From the NCBI GenBank assembly GCA_026414745.1, contig JAOAIK010000030.1, positions 1 to 64,000 on the forward strand: 64,000 nucleotides of DNA, in the 5' to 3' direction. Of this stretch, positions 44,097 to 53,135 are shown in pieces. The first letter of the stretch is position 1. Every line of letters begins with the position of its first letter. Position numbers and translations under genes: made by a program. A model generated the notes under the pieces. It searched no databases, was not told the DNA's origin, and was given only the letters and a program-made list of their open reading frames with translations. Source of the stretch: Roseococcus sp. (lineage in GTDB: Bacteria > Pseudomonadota > Alphaproteobacteria > Acetobacterales > Acetobacteraceae).

Positions 44097-46557
44097 GGGG
44101 CTGCCGGCGGCGCTGCTGGCCGGCGGGCCGGACGAGATGGTCTCCGGCCACGGCCGCATCCGCGCGCACTGGCGCGCGGTGATGGGCGCGGTGGGCAGCC
44201 TCGGCCGGCCGGCCCTGGCCGAGCGGGCCGAACGTCTTGCGCGCGCCATGCTGGACGAGGGGGTGGCCTCCATCCTGCCCGGGGCGGGCGGCGCGGGGCT
44301 GTGGCGCCTCGACCCGCTGCCGCTGCCGCTGGAAGGTGCGGAGTTCGCCGCGCTGGCCGAGGGGGTGGTGCAACGCGCCCGGCTGCTGGAGGCGGTGCTG
44401 GCCGATCTCTACGGCGCACAGGCGCTGCTGGCGGAGGGGCTGATCCCGCCCCTGCTCGCCTTCGGCAGCCCCGGCTTCGTGCGCGCCGCGCACCGCGCCA
44501 GCGCCCCGCCGCGCCGGCCGCTCTTGCACCTTTACGCGGTGGACCTGCTGCGCGGCGCCGATGGCGCCTGGGCGGTGCTGCAGGACCGCACCGGGGTGGC
44601 CACGGGCCTCGGCCAGCTTCGCGAGAACCGCCGCCTGCTGGGCGCGGCCATGCCGGAGGCGATGCGCGCCGGGCAGCCGCGCAGCATCCAGCCCTTCTTC
44701 GAGCTGTGGCAGGAGGCGCTGGGCCGCCTCGCCCCCCGCCACAAGCCCGATCCGGCGGTCGCGCTGCTCTCGCCCGGCACGGCCGATCCGCACTGGTTCG
44801 AGCATGTCGTGCTCTCGCGCGAGCTCGGTTGCGCCCTGGTCGAGCCGGGCGACCTGACGGTGCGCGGCGGCGGCCTCTTCCTCAAGACGCTTGCCGGCTT
44901 GCAGCCCGTGGATGTGGTGCTCAGCCGGCTCGACGCGGCCGCGCTCGACCCGCTCGACCAGCCGGAGGCCGATGCGGCGGCAGGGGTGCCGGGAATCCTC
45001 GACGCGGTGCGCCACGGGGCGCTCGCCTTCCTCAACGCGCCCGGGGCGGCGCTGGCCGAGGCCCCGGCGCTGCCGGCCTTCCTGCCTGCCCTCGCCCCCC
45101 GCCTGCTGGGCGAGGCGCTGCGCCTGCCCTCCCTGCCCACCCTTTGGCTGCGCCCAGGCGAGGCGCCGCCCCCCGTGCCCGAGGGGCACCTCGCCTGGGC
45201 CTTCCGCCCGGCCGGGCAGGGGGCGGCGGCGGAGAGCTTCACCCCGCCCGCGGAGCCCCCGGCCTCGGGCCTCGCCGCCATCGCCCTGCCGCGCCTCTCC
45301 CTCGCCCCGGCGCTGGAGGGCGGGGCGCTCGCGCCCGTGCCGCTGGTGCTGCGGCTCTTCGCCGTCTTCGACGGGCAGGGCTGGCAGGTGCTGCCCGGCG
45401 GGCTGGCGCGGCTGGTCACGCCCGGGGCGCGGCTGACGGGGCGGCTGCCCGGCGGGGGCTGGTGCAAGGATGTCTGGGTGCCGGCCGATCCCTCCGAGGC
45501 CATCATCGGCCCGGCGGCGCAGAGCGCGCCGCCGCTCGCCATCCGCCGCAGCCCCGCCGCCATCCCCTCGCGCGTGGCCGACAACCTGTTCTGGCTCGGC
45601 CGCTATGTGGAGCGGCTCGACCGCGCGGCGCGGCTGCTGCGCGCGGCCATCTCCCGCCTGCGCCGGGGCGCGCCGCTGCCGCGCGAGCTCGCCGAGCTCT
45701 CGGCCCTCGTCACCTGCCTGATCGAGGCGCAGCTTCTCGACGCGGAGGCGCGGGTCTCGGCCGGCTCGCTCGCGCCGCTGGCCGAGGCGCTGCAGCGCAC
45801 CGCCCGCCCCGCGGTGCGCGGCCTGCTCGACCGCATCGGCGCGCTGGTGGAATCCGTGCGCGACCGGCTGACGGCGGACATGCACGCCACCTTCACGCAG
45901 ACCCTGCGCGCCGCCGAGGAGGCGCTCGACAACGCGCCGCCCGAGCTGCCCGAACTCTCCCGCGCGCTGATCCCGGCGCTGCGCTTCGCCACCGCGCTGG
46001 CGGGCGTGACCAGCGAGAACATGGTGCGCGGCGGCGCGCGGCTCTTCCTCGAGCTCGGCCGGCGCGTGGAGCGCGCCCAGGCCGTGGCGGGCGAGGTGGC
46101 GGTGGCGCTGGATGCGCCGCCCGCGCGCATCGAGGCGGGGCTGCGCCTCGTCCTGGAGCTGTGCGACTCCGTCATCACCTATCGCAGCCGCTATCTCGGC
46201 GTGCTGCAGCCCGCCCCCGCGCTCGACCTCGTGCTGGCGGACGCGGCCAATCCGCGCGGCCTCGCCTTCCAGCTCCAGGCCATCCGCGAGGCGCTGGCCG
46301 AGGTGGCGGGCGATGCCGAGGATGCCGGCGCGCGCGAGGCCGCGCGGCTGCTGGCGCTGGCCGAGGACATGACGCCGCGGCTGCTGGCCGCGCGCGACCA
46401 GGCGCAGGAGGCGGCGCGGCTGCCGCCCGTGCTGCGCCAGATGGCGCAGGACCTCGGCGCGCTGTCGGACCGGATCTCGCGCCGCTACTTCGCGCTGCTG
46501 CCGCCGGCGCGCGCGGTGGGGGTGGATCTCGGCGAGGCGGCGGTGATCGAGGCGTAG
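44089..46557 (+). CDS. Circularly permuted type 2 ATP-grasp fused to an alpha-E domain (822 aa)
   Basis: Residues about 1-480 form a circularly permuted type 2 ATP-grasp domain ([19 protein letters not shown] near 163-181, [19 protein letters not shown] near 265-283, [13 protein letters not shown] near 455-467). From about residue 490 ([20 protein letters not shown]) to the end is the all-helical alpha-E domain (DUF403). In many bacteria these are separate neighbouring genes; here they are one protein. ATP-grasp enzymes activate carboxylates to acyl phosphates and ligate them to amines or thiols, so peptide or amide synthesis is expected. The alpha-E domain has no known activity. The start overlaps the DUF2126 gene by 8 bases, so the products are probably made in fixed ratio. 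Confidence 0.92.
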   Translation: MREGLPAALLAGGPDEMVSGHGRIRAHWRAVMGAVGSLGRPALAERAERLARAMLDEGVASILPGAGGAGLWRLDPLPLPLEGAEFAALAEGVVQRARLLEAVLADLYGAQALLAEGLIPPLLAFGSPGFVRAAHRASAPPRRPLLHLYAVDLLRGADGAWAVLQDRTGVATGLGQLRENRRLLGAAMPEAMRAGQPRSIQPFFELWQEALGRLAPRHKPDPAVALLSPGTADPHWFEHVVLSRELGCALVEPGDLTVRGGGLFLKTLAGLQPVDVVLSRLDAAALDPLDQPEADAAAGVPGILDAVRHGALAFLNAPGAALAEAPALPAFLPALAPRLLGEALRLPSLPTLWLRPGEAPPPVPEGHLAWAFRPAGQGAAAESFTPPAEPPASGLAAIALPRLSLAPALEGGALAPVPLVLRLFAVFDGQGWQVLPGGLARLVTPGARLTGRLPGGGWCKDVWVPADPSEAIIGPAAQSAPPLAIRRSPAAIPSRVADNLFWLGRYVERLDRAARLLRAAISRLRRGAPLPRELAELSALVTCLIEAQLLDAEARVSAGSLAPLAEALQRTARPAVRGLLDRIGALVESVRDRLTADMHATFTQTLRAAEEALDNAPPELPELSRALIPALRFATALAGVTSENMVRGGARLFLELGRRVERAQAVAGEVAVALDAPPARIEAGLRLVLELCDSVITYRSRYLGVLQPAPALDLVLADAANPRGLAFQLQAIREALAEVAGDAEDAGAREAARLLALAEDMTPRLLAARDQAQEAARLPPVLRQMAQDLGALSDRISRRYFALLPPARAVGVDLGEAAVIEA

Positions 46558-46588
46558 CGCCGCCCGGCGCATCCCCGCCATGCGCGCA

Positions 46589-46624
46589 TTGCCGAAGCGC
46601 CCCGTCCGGGCCACATCGGGCGCA
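46589..46624 (+). promoter_or_regulatory. Possible promoter of hslVU
   Basis: TTGCCG (46589-46594), 17 bases, then CACATC (46612-46617), with the hslV ATG 6 bases further on at 46624. The CCACATC sequence faintly recalls heat-shock (sigma-32) -10 boxes, and hslVU is often heat-induced. The match is weak, and read-through from the ATP-grasp gene (66 bases upstream) is equally possible. Confidence 0.25.
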
Positions 46625-47184
46625 TGACGAAGCTCCCTCACGATCCCATCGGCTGGCATGGCACCACCATCCTCTGCGTGCGCCGGGGCGGGCGCGTCGC
46701 CATGGCGGGCGACGGGCAGGTCTCGCTCGGCCAGACGGTGGTGAAGGGCAATGCGCGCAAGGTGCGGCGCATCGCGGGCGGGCGGGTGCTCGCCGGCTTC
46801 GCCGGCGCCACGGCCGACGCCTTCACCCTGCTCGAGCGGCTGGAAGCCAAGCTCGAACGCTTCCCCGACCAGCTCGAGCGCGCCTGCGTCGAGCTGGCCA
46901 AGGACTGGCGCACCGACCGCTACCTGCGCCGCCTCGAGGCGCTGCTCGCGGTGGCGGACGCGAACCGCTCCCTGCTGCTGACCGGCAACGGCGACGTGCT
47001 CGAGCCCGAGGACGCGGTGATCGGCATCGGCTCGGGCGGCAACTACGCGCTCGCCGCGGCGCGCGCGCTGCTCACCGTCGAGGGGCTGGAGGCCGAGGAG
47101 ATCGCGCGGCGCGCGATGCGGATCGCCGCCGACATCTGCGTCTACACCAACGGCAACCTCGTCCTGGAAAGCCTGCCGGCATGA
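46624..47184 (+). CDS. hslV: ATP-dependent protease subunit HslV
   Basis: A 186-residue proteasome-like peptidase. The catalytic N-terminal threonine is expected at Thr14 in [11 protein letters not shown], after removal of a 13-residue propeptide, as in other alphaproteobacteria. [20 protein letters not shown] (residues 30-49) with its Lys, and [15 protein letters not shown] near 138-152, complete the signature. Twelve subunits form a double ring capped by HslU hexamers that unfolds and degrades proteins such as misfolded or regulatory ones. Its stop overlaps the hslU start by 4 bases. It lies 66 bases after the ATP-grasp/alpha-E gene; loci of that type sometimes carry the related Anbu peptidase. 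Confidence 0.95.
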   Translation: MTKLPHDPIGWHGTTILCVRRGGRVAMAGDGQVSLGQTVVKGNARKVRRIAGGRVLAGFAGATADAFTLLERLEAKLERFPDQLERACVELAKDWRTDRYLRRLEALLAVADANRSLLLTGNGDVLEPEDAVIGIGSGGNYALAAARALLTVEGLEAEEIARRAMRIAADICVYTNGNLVLESLPA

Positions 47185-48518
47185 ACGAGATGGCTCCTGT
47201 CGAGACGGTGAACCTCTCCCCGCGCGAGATCGTCTCCGAGCTCGACCGCTTCATCATCGGCCAGCACGAGGCGAAGCGCGCGGTCGCCATCGCGCTGCGC
47301 AACCGCTGGCGCCGCCAGCAGCTTCCCGAGGCGCTGCGCGAGGAGGTGGTGCCGAAGAACATCCTGATGATCGGCCCCACCGGCTGCGGCAAGACCGAGA
47401 TCGCCCGCCGCCTCGCGAGGCTCGCCAACGCGCCCTTCCTCAAGGTGGAGGCGACGAAGTTCACCGAGGTCGGCTACGTCGGCCGCGACGTGGAAAGCAT
47501 CGTGCGCGACCTCGTGGAGGCCGCCATCGTCCAGGCGCGCGAGGCCGCGCGCAAGGGCGTGCAGGCGAAGGCCGAGCTCGCCGCCGAGGAGCGCCTGCTC
47601 ACCGCGCTGGTGGGCGAGGGCGCCTCGGGCGAGACGCGCATGAAGTTCCGCCGCATGCTGCGCGAGGGAGCCCTCGAGGGCCGCGAGGTCGAGGTGCAGG
47701 TGAGCGAGCCGCAGGCCGTTCCGCTGGGCGTGATGGACATGCCGGGCCTGCCCCCGGGCCAGATGCAGAACATGCAGGAGATGCTCTCGCGCATGTTCGG
47801 CCGTGCCGCGAAGCCGCGCCGCATGAGCGTGGCCTCGGCACGCGAGGCGCTGATCCGCGAGGAGGCCGACAAGCTGCTCGACAGCGAGGCGTTGACGCGC
47901 GAGGCGGTGCGCAACGCCGAGAACAACGGCATCGTCTTCCTCGACGAGATCGACAAGATCTGCGCCCGCACCACCGAGGGCGGCTTCCGCGGCGGCGACG
48001 TGAGCCGCGAGGGCGTGCAGCGCGACCTGCTGCCGCTGATCGAGGGCACCACCGTCAACACCCGCCACGGCCCGGTGCGGACGGACTTCATCCTCTTCAT
48101 CGCCTCCGGGGCCTTCCACCTCGCCAAGCCCTCCGACCTTCTGCCCGAACTCCAGGGACGCCTGCCCATCCGCGTCGAGCTGAAGGCGCTGACGCGCGAG
48201 GATTTCCGCCGCATCCTGACGGAGCCCGAGCACTCCCTGCTCAAGCAGGCGAGCGCGCTGATGGCGACGGAGGGCGTGACCCTCGTCTTCGCCGAGGAGG
48301 CGGTGGACGCGCTGGCCGACCTCGCCGCCGAGATCAACGCGCGCGTGGAGAACATCGGCGCGCGACGCCTGGCCACGGTGCTCGAGCGCCTGCTCGAGGA
48401 GATCAGCTTCACCGCCCCCGACCGGCGCGGCGAGACGGTCACAGTGGATGCGGCGATGGTGCGCGCGCGCGTGGCGCCGCTCGCCGCCAGCGCGGATCTC
48501 TCGCGCTACATCCTCTAG
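47181..48518 (+). CDS. hslU: ATP-dependent unfoldase HslU
   Basis: A 445-residue AAA+ unfoldase. The N terminus TPREIV-like [20 protein letters not shown] leads into Walker [10 protein letters not shown] (near residues 64-72), the pore loop [19 protein letters not shown] (about 85-103) with GYVG, an intermediate I-domain (about 110-240) rich in Met and Gln ([20 protein letters not shown]), Walker [10 protein letters not shown] (about 253-261) and the C-terminal tail DLSRYIL that docks in HslV. It uses ATP to unfold substrates and feed them to HslV. The gene overlaps the convergent monooxygenase gene by 4 bases. Confidence 0.95.
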   Translation: MNEMAPVETVNLSPREIVSELDRFIIGQHEAKRAVAIALRNRWRRQQLPEALREEVVPKNILMIGPTGCGKTEIARRLARLANAPFLKVEATKFTEVGYVGRDVESIVRDLVEAAIVQAREAARKGVQAKAELAAEERLLTALVGEGASGETRMKFRRMLREGALEGREVEVQVSEPQAVPLGVMDMPGLPPGQMQNMQEMLSRMFGRAAKPRRMSVASAREALIREEADKLLDSEALTREAVRNAENNGIVFLDEIDKICARTTEGGFRGGDVSREGVQRDLLPLIEGTTVNTRHGPVRTDFILFIASGAFHLAKPSDLLPELQGRLPIRVELKALTREDFRRILTEPEHSLLKQASALMATEGVTLVFAEEAVDALADLAAEINARVENIGARRLATVLERLLEEISFTAPDRRGETVTVDAAMVRARVAPLAASADLSRYIL

Positions 48519-49969
48519 CGCGGCACGAAGAAGGGCGTCGTCGCGAGCTCGGGCTCGTCGAAGGCCTCCAGCGCGGCGCGGATCGCGGGCCACTCCGCCT
48601 GCACGAGGCCGCGCAGGATGGCCCGCGCCACCCGCTCGCCGGCCTCGGCGACGCCGGGTATGTCGCTCGCGATGCTGCCGTGCGAGGCGAAGGCGCCGTG
48701 GTTCACGAGGTGGATCAGCCCGAGCTCGGGCGGCGCCTCCGGCCCGCGCGGGGTGAGCTCGAAGCCGGGGCCGAGGAAGGGGAAGGCCTCCATCTCCGGC
48801 CGCGAGAGGCCGGGCGGGGGGCGGTAGCGGTCGCCCCAGCGCGCGATGTGCGGCGCGAAGGCGGCGAGTTCGGGCACCGCGTCCATATCCACCCGGAAGC
48901 CGGTGCCGACCACGAGGAAATCGTGGCGCACCTCGCGCGGCCGCGCGCCGCCGAGGGAGAGCACCACGCCACCGCCCGGGCCCTCGCCGCGCACCGCCTC
49001 GACGGGCGTGCCGAGTTCGATGCGAAAGCCCGGCTGGCGCAGGGCGCGGTGCACCGTCTCGTGCGGCGGCGGGGCCTGCATGTCGTGCAGATAGGCGATG
49101 AGCTGCCAGCGCCGCTCGGCATCGAGCGCGTCCCAGCCCTGCAGATAGGCCGGACCCGCGCTGCCGCGGCCCTTGTTGATCTGCGGCAGCTCCGCCCGCC
49201 GCACATAGAGCGTGGCCGAGGCCGCGCCATGCTCCAGTGCGGTGGCGGCATTGTCCCAGGCCGCCGCGCCGCCGCCGATCACGCCGAGGGAGCGGCCGGC
49301 GAGGCGGGCGAAGTCGATCGGGTCATAGGCATGGGCGGCGCGCGCGGGCCGGAGGTCGCGCGGCACGAAGCCCGGCCAGGCGAGGCCGCCCGCCCCCGCG
49401 CGCCCCGTGGCCAGCACCGCCCGCCGCGCGAGCAGGCGGCGCGGGCCCTCGGGCGTGTCGAGGGTGAGGCGCAGCAACCCCTCCTCGGGCGCCAGCGCGA
49501 CGAGGCGCGTGCGGTGCGCCACCGGCAGGCCGAGCACGCGGATCAGCCAGGAGAGATAGTCCTGCCAGACGGCGTTGGGGATCTTGTAGAGCGCCTCCCA
49601 GGCCGCCGCCCCCTCGCGCGCCTCGAAGAAGGCGCGGAAGGTGAGCGAGGGGATGCCGAAGCAGGGGCCGGGCAGCGTCTTGGGCGAGCGCAGCGTGTCC
49701 ATGCGCGCCACCGTCACCCAGGGGCCCTCTTCCCCGGGCGCGGCGGCGTCGAAGAGGCGGATGTGCGACACGCCCCGGAACAGCAGCGCCCCGGCCGCGG
49801 CGATGCCGCACATGCCCGCGCCGATGATCGCCACATCCAGCACCCGCTCGCCCCCGCGGTGCAGGGCCGGCACCCAGTCCTTCGCGGGAAGCTGGAGCAT
49901 CTCGAGATCGCGCCGCAGGCGGGCCTCCAGCGCAGCGAGGCCGGCCTCCGGACGAAGTGTCTGGTTCAT
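48515..49969 (-). CDS. Flavin-containing monooxygenase-like NAD(P)/FAD-binding oxidoreductase
   Basis: A 484-residue flavoprotein. The FAD-binding GAGMCG (residues 50-55) is followed by a second Rossmann motif [17 protein letters not shown] near 229-245 for NAD(P)H. The ATG-like segment [12 protein letters not shown] lies near 347. The Baeyer-Villiger/FMO fingerprint FxGxxxH is not obvious, so a relative such as an N- or S-oxygenase is possible. About 40 residues precede the FAD motif, longer than in most relatives. It is divergent from a Bug protein gene across 129 bases. The substrate is unknown. Confidence 0.82.
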   Translation of the reverse strand: MNQTLRPEAGLAALEARLRRDLEMLQLPAKDWVPALHRGGERVLDVAIIGAGMCGIAAAGALLFRGVSHIRLFDAAAPGEEGPWVTVARMDTLRSPKTLPGPCFGIPSLTFRAFFEAREGAAAWEALYKIPNAVWQDYLSWLIRVLGLPVAHRTRLVALAPEEGLLRLTLDTPEGPRRLLARRAVLATGRAGAGGLAWPGFVPRDLRPARAAHAYDPIDFARLAGRSLGVIGGGAAAWDNAATALEHGAASATLYVRRAELPQINKGRGSAGPAYLQGWDALDAERRWQLIAYLHDMQAPPPHETVHRALRQPGFRIELGTPVEAVRGEGPGGGVVLSLGGARPREVRHDFLVVGTGFRVDMDAVPELAAFAPHIARWGDRYRPPPGLSRPEMEAFPFLGPGFELTPRGPEAPPELGLIHLVNHGAFASHGSIASDIPGVAEAGERVARAILRGLVQAEWPAIRAALEAFDEPELATTPFFVPR

Positions 49970-49982
49970 GCGCGTGATCTGT

Positions 49983-50028
49983 GCTGCATTGCGGCAGCCA
50001 CTGTGTCACCCGGGGCGCGCGCTGTCAC
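49983..50028. promoter_or_regulatory. Repeats in the divergent monooxygenase/Bug promoter region
   Basis: An inverted repeat GCTGC-ATTGCG-GCAGC (49983-49998) is followed by two direct copies of TGTCAC (50004-50009 and 50023-50028), 19 bases apart. These lie in the only free space between the divergent genes and could be regulator sites or, for the minus strand, GTGACA-type -35 boxes. The elements are short. Confidence 0.25.
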
Positions 50029-50098
50029 GCGGGCCCTGAGCCCGGCTTCCGCGGCCATCGCGCGGTTGCCTGCGGGCCCTGTCGGGAGGAGCCGCGCC

Positions 50099-51085
50099 AT
50101 GCCCTTTCCCTCGCGTCGCCTGATGCTGGCCGGCCTGGCCGGCGCGCCCGCCATGGCGCGGGCGAATGTGCCGCTGCCCTCCGGCTGGCCCGAACGGCCC
50201 ATCCGGCTGATCGTGCCCGCCGCCGGCGGGGCCGGCACGGCGGACACGCTGGCGCGGCTGCTCGCCCTCGAGCTCGACAAGCGGCTGCCGCAGCGCACCC
50301 TGGTGGACAACCGCCCCGGCGCCAACGGCAATGTGGGCGCGACCGCCGCCGCCCGCGCCGCGCCCGACGGCTACACCTTCCTCTTCACCTGGGCCGGGAC
50401 CATGGCGACCAGCCCGGCCCTCTATCGCGATCTCGCCTTCGACCCCGTGCGCGACTTCGAGCCGGTTGTGCTGCTCGGCAATGTCCCGAACATCCTGGTG
50501 GTGAACAACGGGCTCGGCGTGCGCACGCTGGAGGAGTTGACGGCGCTGCTGCGCCAGCGGCCGGGCCAGCTCTCCTTCGGCTCCTCGGGCAATGGCAGCT
50601 CCATGCACCTCGCGGGCGAGATGTATCGCCGCGCCACGGGCACGGAGATGGTGCATGTGCCCTATTCGGGCATCCAGCAGGGCTTCACCGACCTCTTCAC
50701 CGGGCGCATCCAGGTGATGTTCAACCTGGTCACGGGTGCGGCGCCGCAGGTGCGGGCGGGGCAGGTGACGCCCATCGCCATCCTCTCCGAACGCCGCTCG
50801 CCCGTGCTGCCCGAGGTGCCCACCACGGCGGAGCTCGGCATGCCCCAGCTCGTCTTCGGCACCTGGTTCTGCGTGATGGCGCCGCGCGGCACGCCCGCGC
50901 CCATCGTGCAGGCGATGAACCGGCTGCTGAACGCGATCCTGGAGGAGCCCGAGAGCCGCCAGCGCCTGCTGGCCCAGGGGCTCGACCTGATCGGCGGCGG
51001 GCCCGAGCGCCTCTCCAGCCTGCTGGCGGCCGAACTCGTCACCCATGCGGAGCTGGTGCGCTTCGCGGGCGTGCGGGTGGAGTAG
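50099..51085 (+). CDS. Bug/TctC-family periplasmic solute-binding protein
   Basis: A 328-residue protein with a strong GGGAGGAG site. The N-terminal signal SRRLMLAGLAGAPAMARA has a twin-arginine look. Family motifs are WPERPIRLIVPAAGGAGTAD (about residues 30-49), VDNRPGANGNVGATAAA, VPYSGIQQGFTDLFTGRIQV near 190-209, VPTTAELGMPQ and a C-terminal amphipathic helix. It likely binds a carboxylate ligand for a tripartite tricarboxylate transporter that is not encoded here. The divergent monooxygenase might act on the same compound (inference from position). Confidence 0.9.
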   Translation: MPFPSRRLMLAGLAGAPAMARANVPLPSGWPERPIRLIVPAAGGAGTADTLARLLALELDKRLPQRTLVDNRPGANGNVGATAAARAAPDGYTFLFTWAGTMATSPALYRDLAFDPVRDFEPVVLLGNVPNILVVNNGLGVRTLEELTALLRQRPGQLSFGSSGNGSSMHLAGEMYRRATGTEMVHVPYSGIQQGFTDLFTGRIQVMFNLVTGAAPQVRAGQVTPIAILSERRSPVLPEVPTTAELGMPQLVFGTWFCVMAPRGTPAPIVQAMNRLLNAILEEPESRQRLLAQGLDLIGGGPERLSSLLAAELVTHAELVRFAGVRVE

Positions 51086-51099
51086 CGCAGCCTGCGCCA

Positions 51100-51163
51100 G
51101 CCGGGGCGCCGCACCCGGCATGGCGCATGGCCGAGGCGCGCGCCGGGGTGGGGCGGCCTCGGC
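51100..51163. terminator. Two hairpins between the Bug gene and the convergent RTX gene
   Basis: GCCGGG/CCCGGC (51100-51105 with 51114-51119, 8-base loop) and a perfect 8-base stem GCCGAGGC/GCCTCGGC (51130-51137 with 51156-51163, 18-base loop) fill the 78-base space between convergent stops. They probably act as terminators for both strands, although no T tract is present. Confidence 0.45.
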
Positions 51164-52420
51164 TCAGGCGATGATGATCTGATCGGCGAGCTGGGCCGCC
51201 GTCATGCCGAAGACGATGACCCCGCCGCTGCCGCCGAGCGCCGTGGTGGAGACGAGGCAGTAGCCGGCGAAGTCGGTGAAGGTGAGGGCCGCGGCGGGCA
51301 CGCCCTCGAAGCGCAGGTAGTCGAAGTTGCCGCCGCCGAGGTTCTCGCCGAAGTCGAAGATCCGGTCGAAGACGCCGCTCTGGAAATCGGCGGCGAGAAA
51401 CCAGAACTGGTCGTTGCCCTGCTGGCCGTAGAGGTCGTCGGCGCCCGCGCCGCCGAGGAGCTGGTCGTTGCCCGCGCCGCCCACCAGCACATCGGCGCCG
51501 CCCTGGCCGTAGAGCCAGTCATCGCCCGCCATGCCGAGCAGGGTTTCGCTGACGGCGCCGCCGATGAGGTAGTCGGCGAAGCCGGAGCCGATGAGGCGCT
51601 CGATGGAGACGAGCATGTCCTGCGCCGCATCGCCGCCCGCGCCGACGCCGATGTCGAGGCGGACGACCACGGCGGCGGAGGAGCCGGCGTAGGTCGCGGT
51701 GTCGATGCCGTGGCCGCCATCGAGCCAGTCGGCGCCGGGCCCGCCGTCCAGCGTGTCGTTGTCCCTGCCGCCCTCGAGGATGTCGGCGCCGGCGCCGCCG
51801 TAGAGCATGTCGTCGCCGTCGCCGCCGCGCAGCACGTCATTGCCGCCCCCGGGCGAGGAGGGGAGGGAGCCCGTGAGCGCCAGCGTCACGGAGCCTGAGA
51901 CGGCCCCGTCGGTCTCGCCGTTGTGCGTGTAGTTGATCGTTCGCGAATAGGAGGAGAGGTTCACCGTGCCGGCGAGCGGCATGTAGCCGTAGAGGATGTC
52001 GTTGCCTGCCCCGCCGTCCAGGACGTTGTCGCCGAGCCCGCCCCAGATCTCATCGTTGCCTGCATCGCCGAAGAGCAGATCGCCGACATCTTCCTGGTTG
52101 ATGTTCAGCCGCCCTCCGAAAATGAAGTCGTTGCCCCCGCCGCCGAACACGATGTCCGATCCCCAGCCGGCGACGATGAAATCCGAGCCGCCGTCGAGCG
52201 AGGTCGGATCGGATGTATCCCCGAAAATCACATCTGAACCGCCAATCGCGTCGATGGCATCGTTGCCAGCACCCCCGATGAGGAGATCGTTCGCGTTGAA
52301 CGAAGAGATGTAGTCGTCCCCCGCCCCGCCATCGACGAAGATCGGCTCGCCGCCGCCCAGATTGAAGAACTCGTTCCTGTTCGAGACACCGACGTATCTA
52401 TTCGTGGCGATGGTCGTCAT
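51164..52420 (-). CDS. RTX-type calcium-binding repeat protein (418 aa)
   Basis: A secreted-type protein made mainly of hemolysin-like nonapeptides such as GGAGDDYIS, GGAGNDAID, GDAGNDEIW, GGAGNDILY, GGDGDDMLY and GGAGNDQLL. Three blocks are visible, at about residues 30-150, 195-245 and 280-345. A beta-rich insert (about 150-195, VNLSSYSRTINYTHNGETDG) and a C-terminal domain with QFWFLAADF and DRIFDFGENLGG are typical of type I secretion substrates. The repeats bind Ca2+ outside the cell and fold there. No enzymatic domain is present, and no type I exporter is nearby. The start follows AAGGAG. The 5' half is less GC-rich than the 3' half. Confidence 0.88.
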   Translation of the reverse strand: MTTIATNRYVGVSNRNEFFNLGGGEPIFVDGGAGDDYISSFNANDLLIGGAGNDAIDAIGGSDVIFGDTSDPTSLDGGSDFIVAGWGSDIVFGGGGNDFIFGGRLNINQEDVGDLLFGDAGNDEIWGGLGDNVLDGGAGNDILYGYMPLAGTVNLSSYSRTINYTHNGETDGAVSGSVTLALTGSLPSSPGGGNDVLRGGDGDDMLYGGAGADILEGGRDNDTLDGGPGADWLDGGHGIDTATYAGSSAAVVVRLDIGVGAGGDAAQDMLVSIERLIGSGFADYLIGGAVSETLLGMAGDDWLYGQGGADVLVGGAGNDQLLGGAGADDLYGQQGNDQFWFLAADFQSGVFDRIFDFGENLGGGNFDYLRFEGVPAAALTFTDFAGYCLVSTTALGGSGGVIVFGMTAAQLADQIIIA

Positions 52421-52835
52421 CGCGCATGTCCTTCTCCTTCGATGGCCGACGCGGTGGCGCCGGCCCGGGGCGGTGAGAGGAGCGCGAGCACGGAGCGACC
52501 GGTCGGGCTCCTTTCGGCTCCGACCAGCCCGGACGGCTGACCGGCACGATCTCTCGCGCGACTGGCCTCGATGGCATGTCCTGATGGCGGCGCAAGGTCA
52601 CCGGCCCAGCCGGAGACGGAGAGAGCACGCGAAGGGTTGTGCCCGGCGCCGAAACGCCACCCTTTCGTTGGAATGCTGTCACGACGGTTGCCAAGGCCCA
52701 GCATGTGCGGCGCGCTTCGCCCTCCTGCTCCAGCCCCGGACCAGGGAGCATGTAGCGCGAGGCGGAGGGTGGCGACAATCAAATTGCGGCGGCCAGGACA
52801 TGCTCTGGTCATGGCCTCCGGCCTCCCCCTGCCGC
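52421..52835. other. 415-base stretch without a recognisable gene
   Basis: Between the RTX start and the FAD-monooxygenase remnant I see no convincing gene. Open frames on both strands have no ribosome binding site, no family motif and low-complexity translations. The stretch is somewhat less GC-rich than its neighbours. It holds a possible stem CGGGCT/AGCCCG (52504-52509 with 52526-52531) and must carry the RTX promoter, which I could not pinpoint. It looks like degraded DNA. Confidence 0.5.
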
Positions 52836-53135
52836 ATGGCGAGAAACAGTGAGGCGGCAACGGACGACTCGCGTCGCGTCCTCGTCGCGGGCGGGGCCTG
52901 CGAGCCCCGTCCTCGGAACCGCGCCGCGCGCCCGGGCGAGACGGAGGCGGCGCTGCGCGCCTACCAGCAGGCGCGGGCGCTGCGCACGGCGCGGGTGGTG
53001 CTGCAGTCCCGCGCCGTGGGCGAGCATGTCTATCACCCCGAGGGCGCGCACGCGGCGCTGCGCAACGCCATCATGGCGGCCAAGAGCCAGGCCGAGTGGC
53101 GGGAGGCGCTGGCCTGGCTCTATGAGGCGCGCTGA
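52836..53135 (+). pseudogene. C-terminal remnant of a salicylate-hydroxylase-like FAD monooxygenase
   Basis: The frame from about 52,920 to the stop at 53,135 reads AARPGETEAALRAYQQARAL, then TARVVLQSRAVGEHVYHPEG, then LRNAIMAAK and ALAWLYEAR. This order (AxxxYxxxR, RTARV, SR, G, H, RN, WLY) is the C-terminal end of FAD-dependent aromatic hydroxylases of the salicylate hydroxylase type. The rest of that roughly 380-residue enzyme is absent, and the sequence before it (from the ATG at 52,836) has no family likeness. It could be expressed as a 99-residue protein, but a decayed gene is more likely. Its end overlaps the convergent dehydrogenase by 16 bases. Confidence 0.6.

Noticed and set aside
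46624-47184. Anbu peptidase instead of HslV
   Set aside because: Anbu accompanies some transglutaminase/ATP-grasp loci, but this protein has the HslV signature [11 protein letters not shown] and is coupled to hslU.
44301-48518. A 1405-codon frame running from within the ATP-grasp gene to the hslU stop
   Set aside because: Only the part from 47181 (hslU) has family similarity. The earlier part is an out-of-frame reading of the ATP-grasp/alpha-E and hslV genes.
52504-52531. Hairpin CGGGCT/AGCCCG in the geneless stretch
   Set aside because: It has a 6-base stem and a 16-base loop, is not near a gene end, and has no T tract. Chance is likely in GC-rich sequence.
52398-52778. A 126-codon minus-strand frame overlapping the RTX start
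   Set aside because: It has no ribosome binding site or family motif, and the RTX gene start is well supported by AAGGAG and its product.
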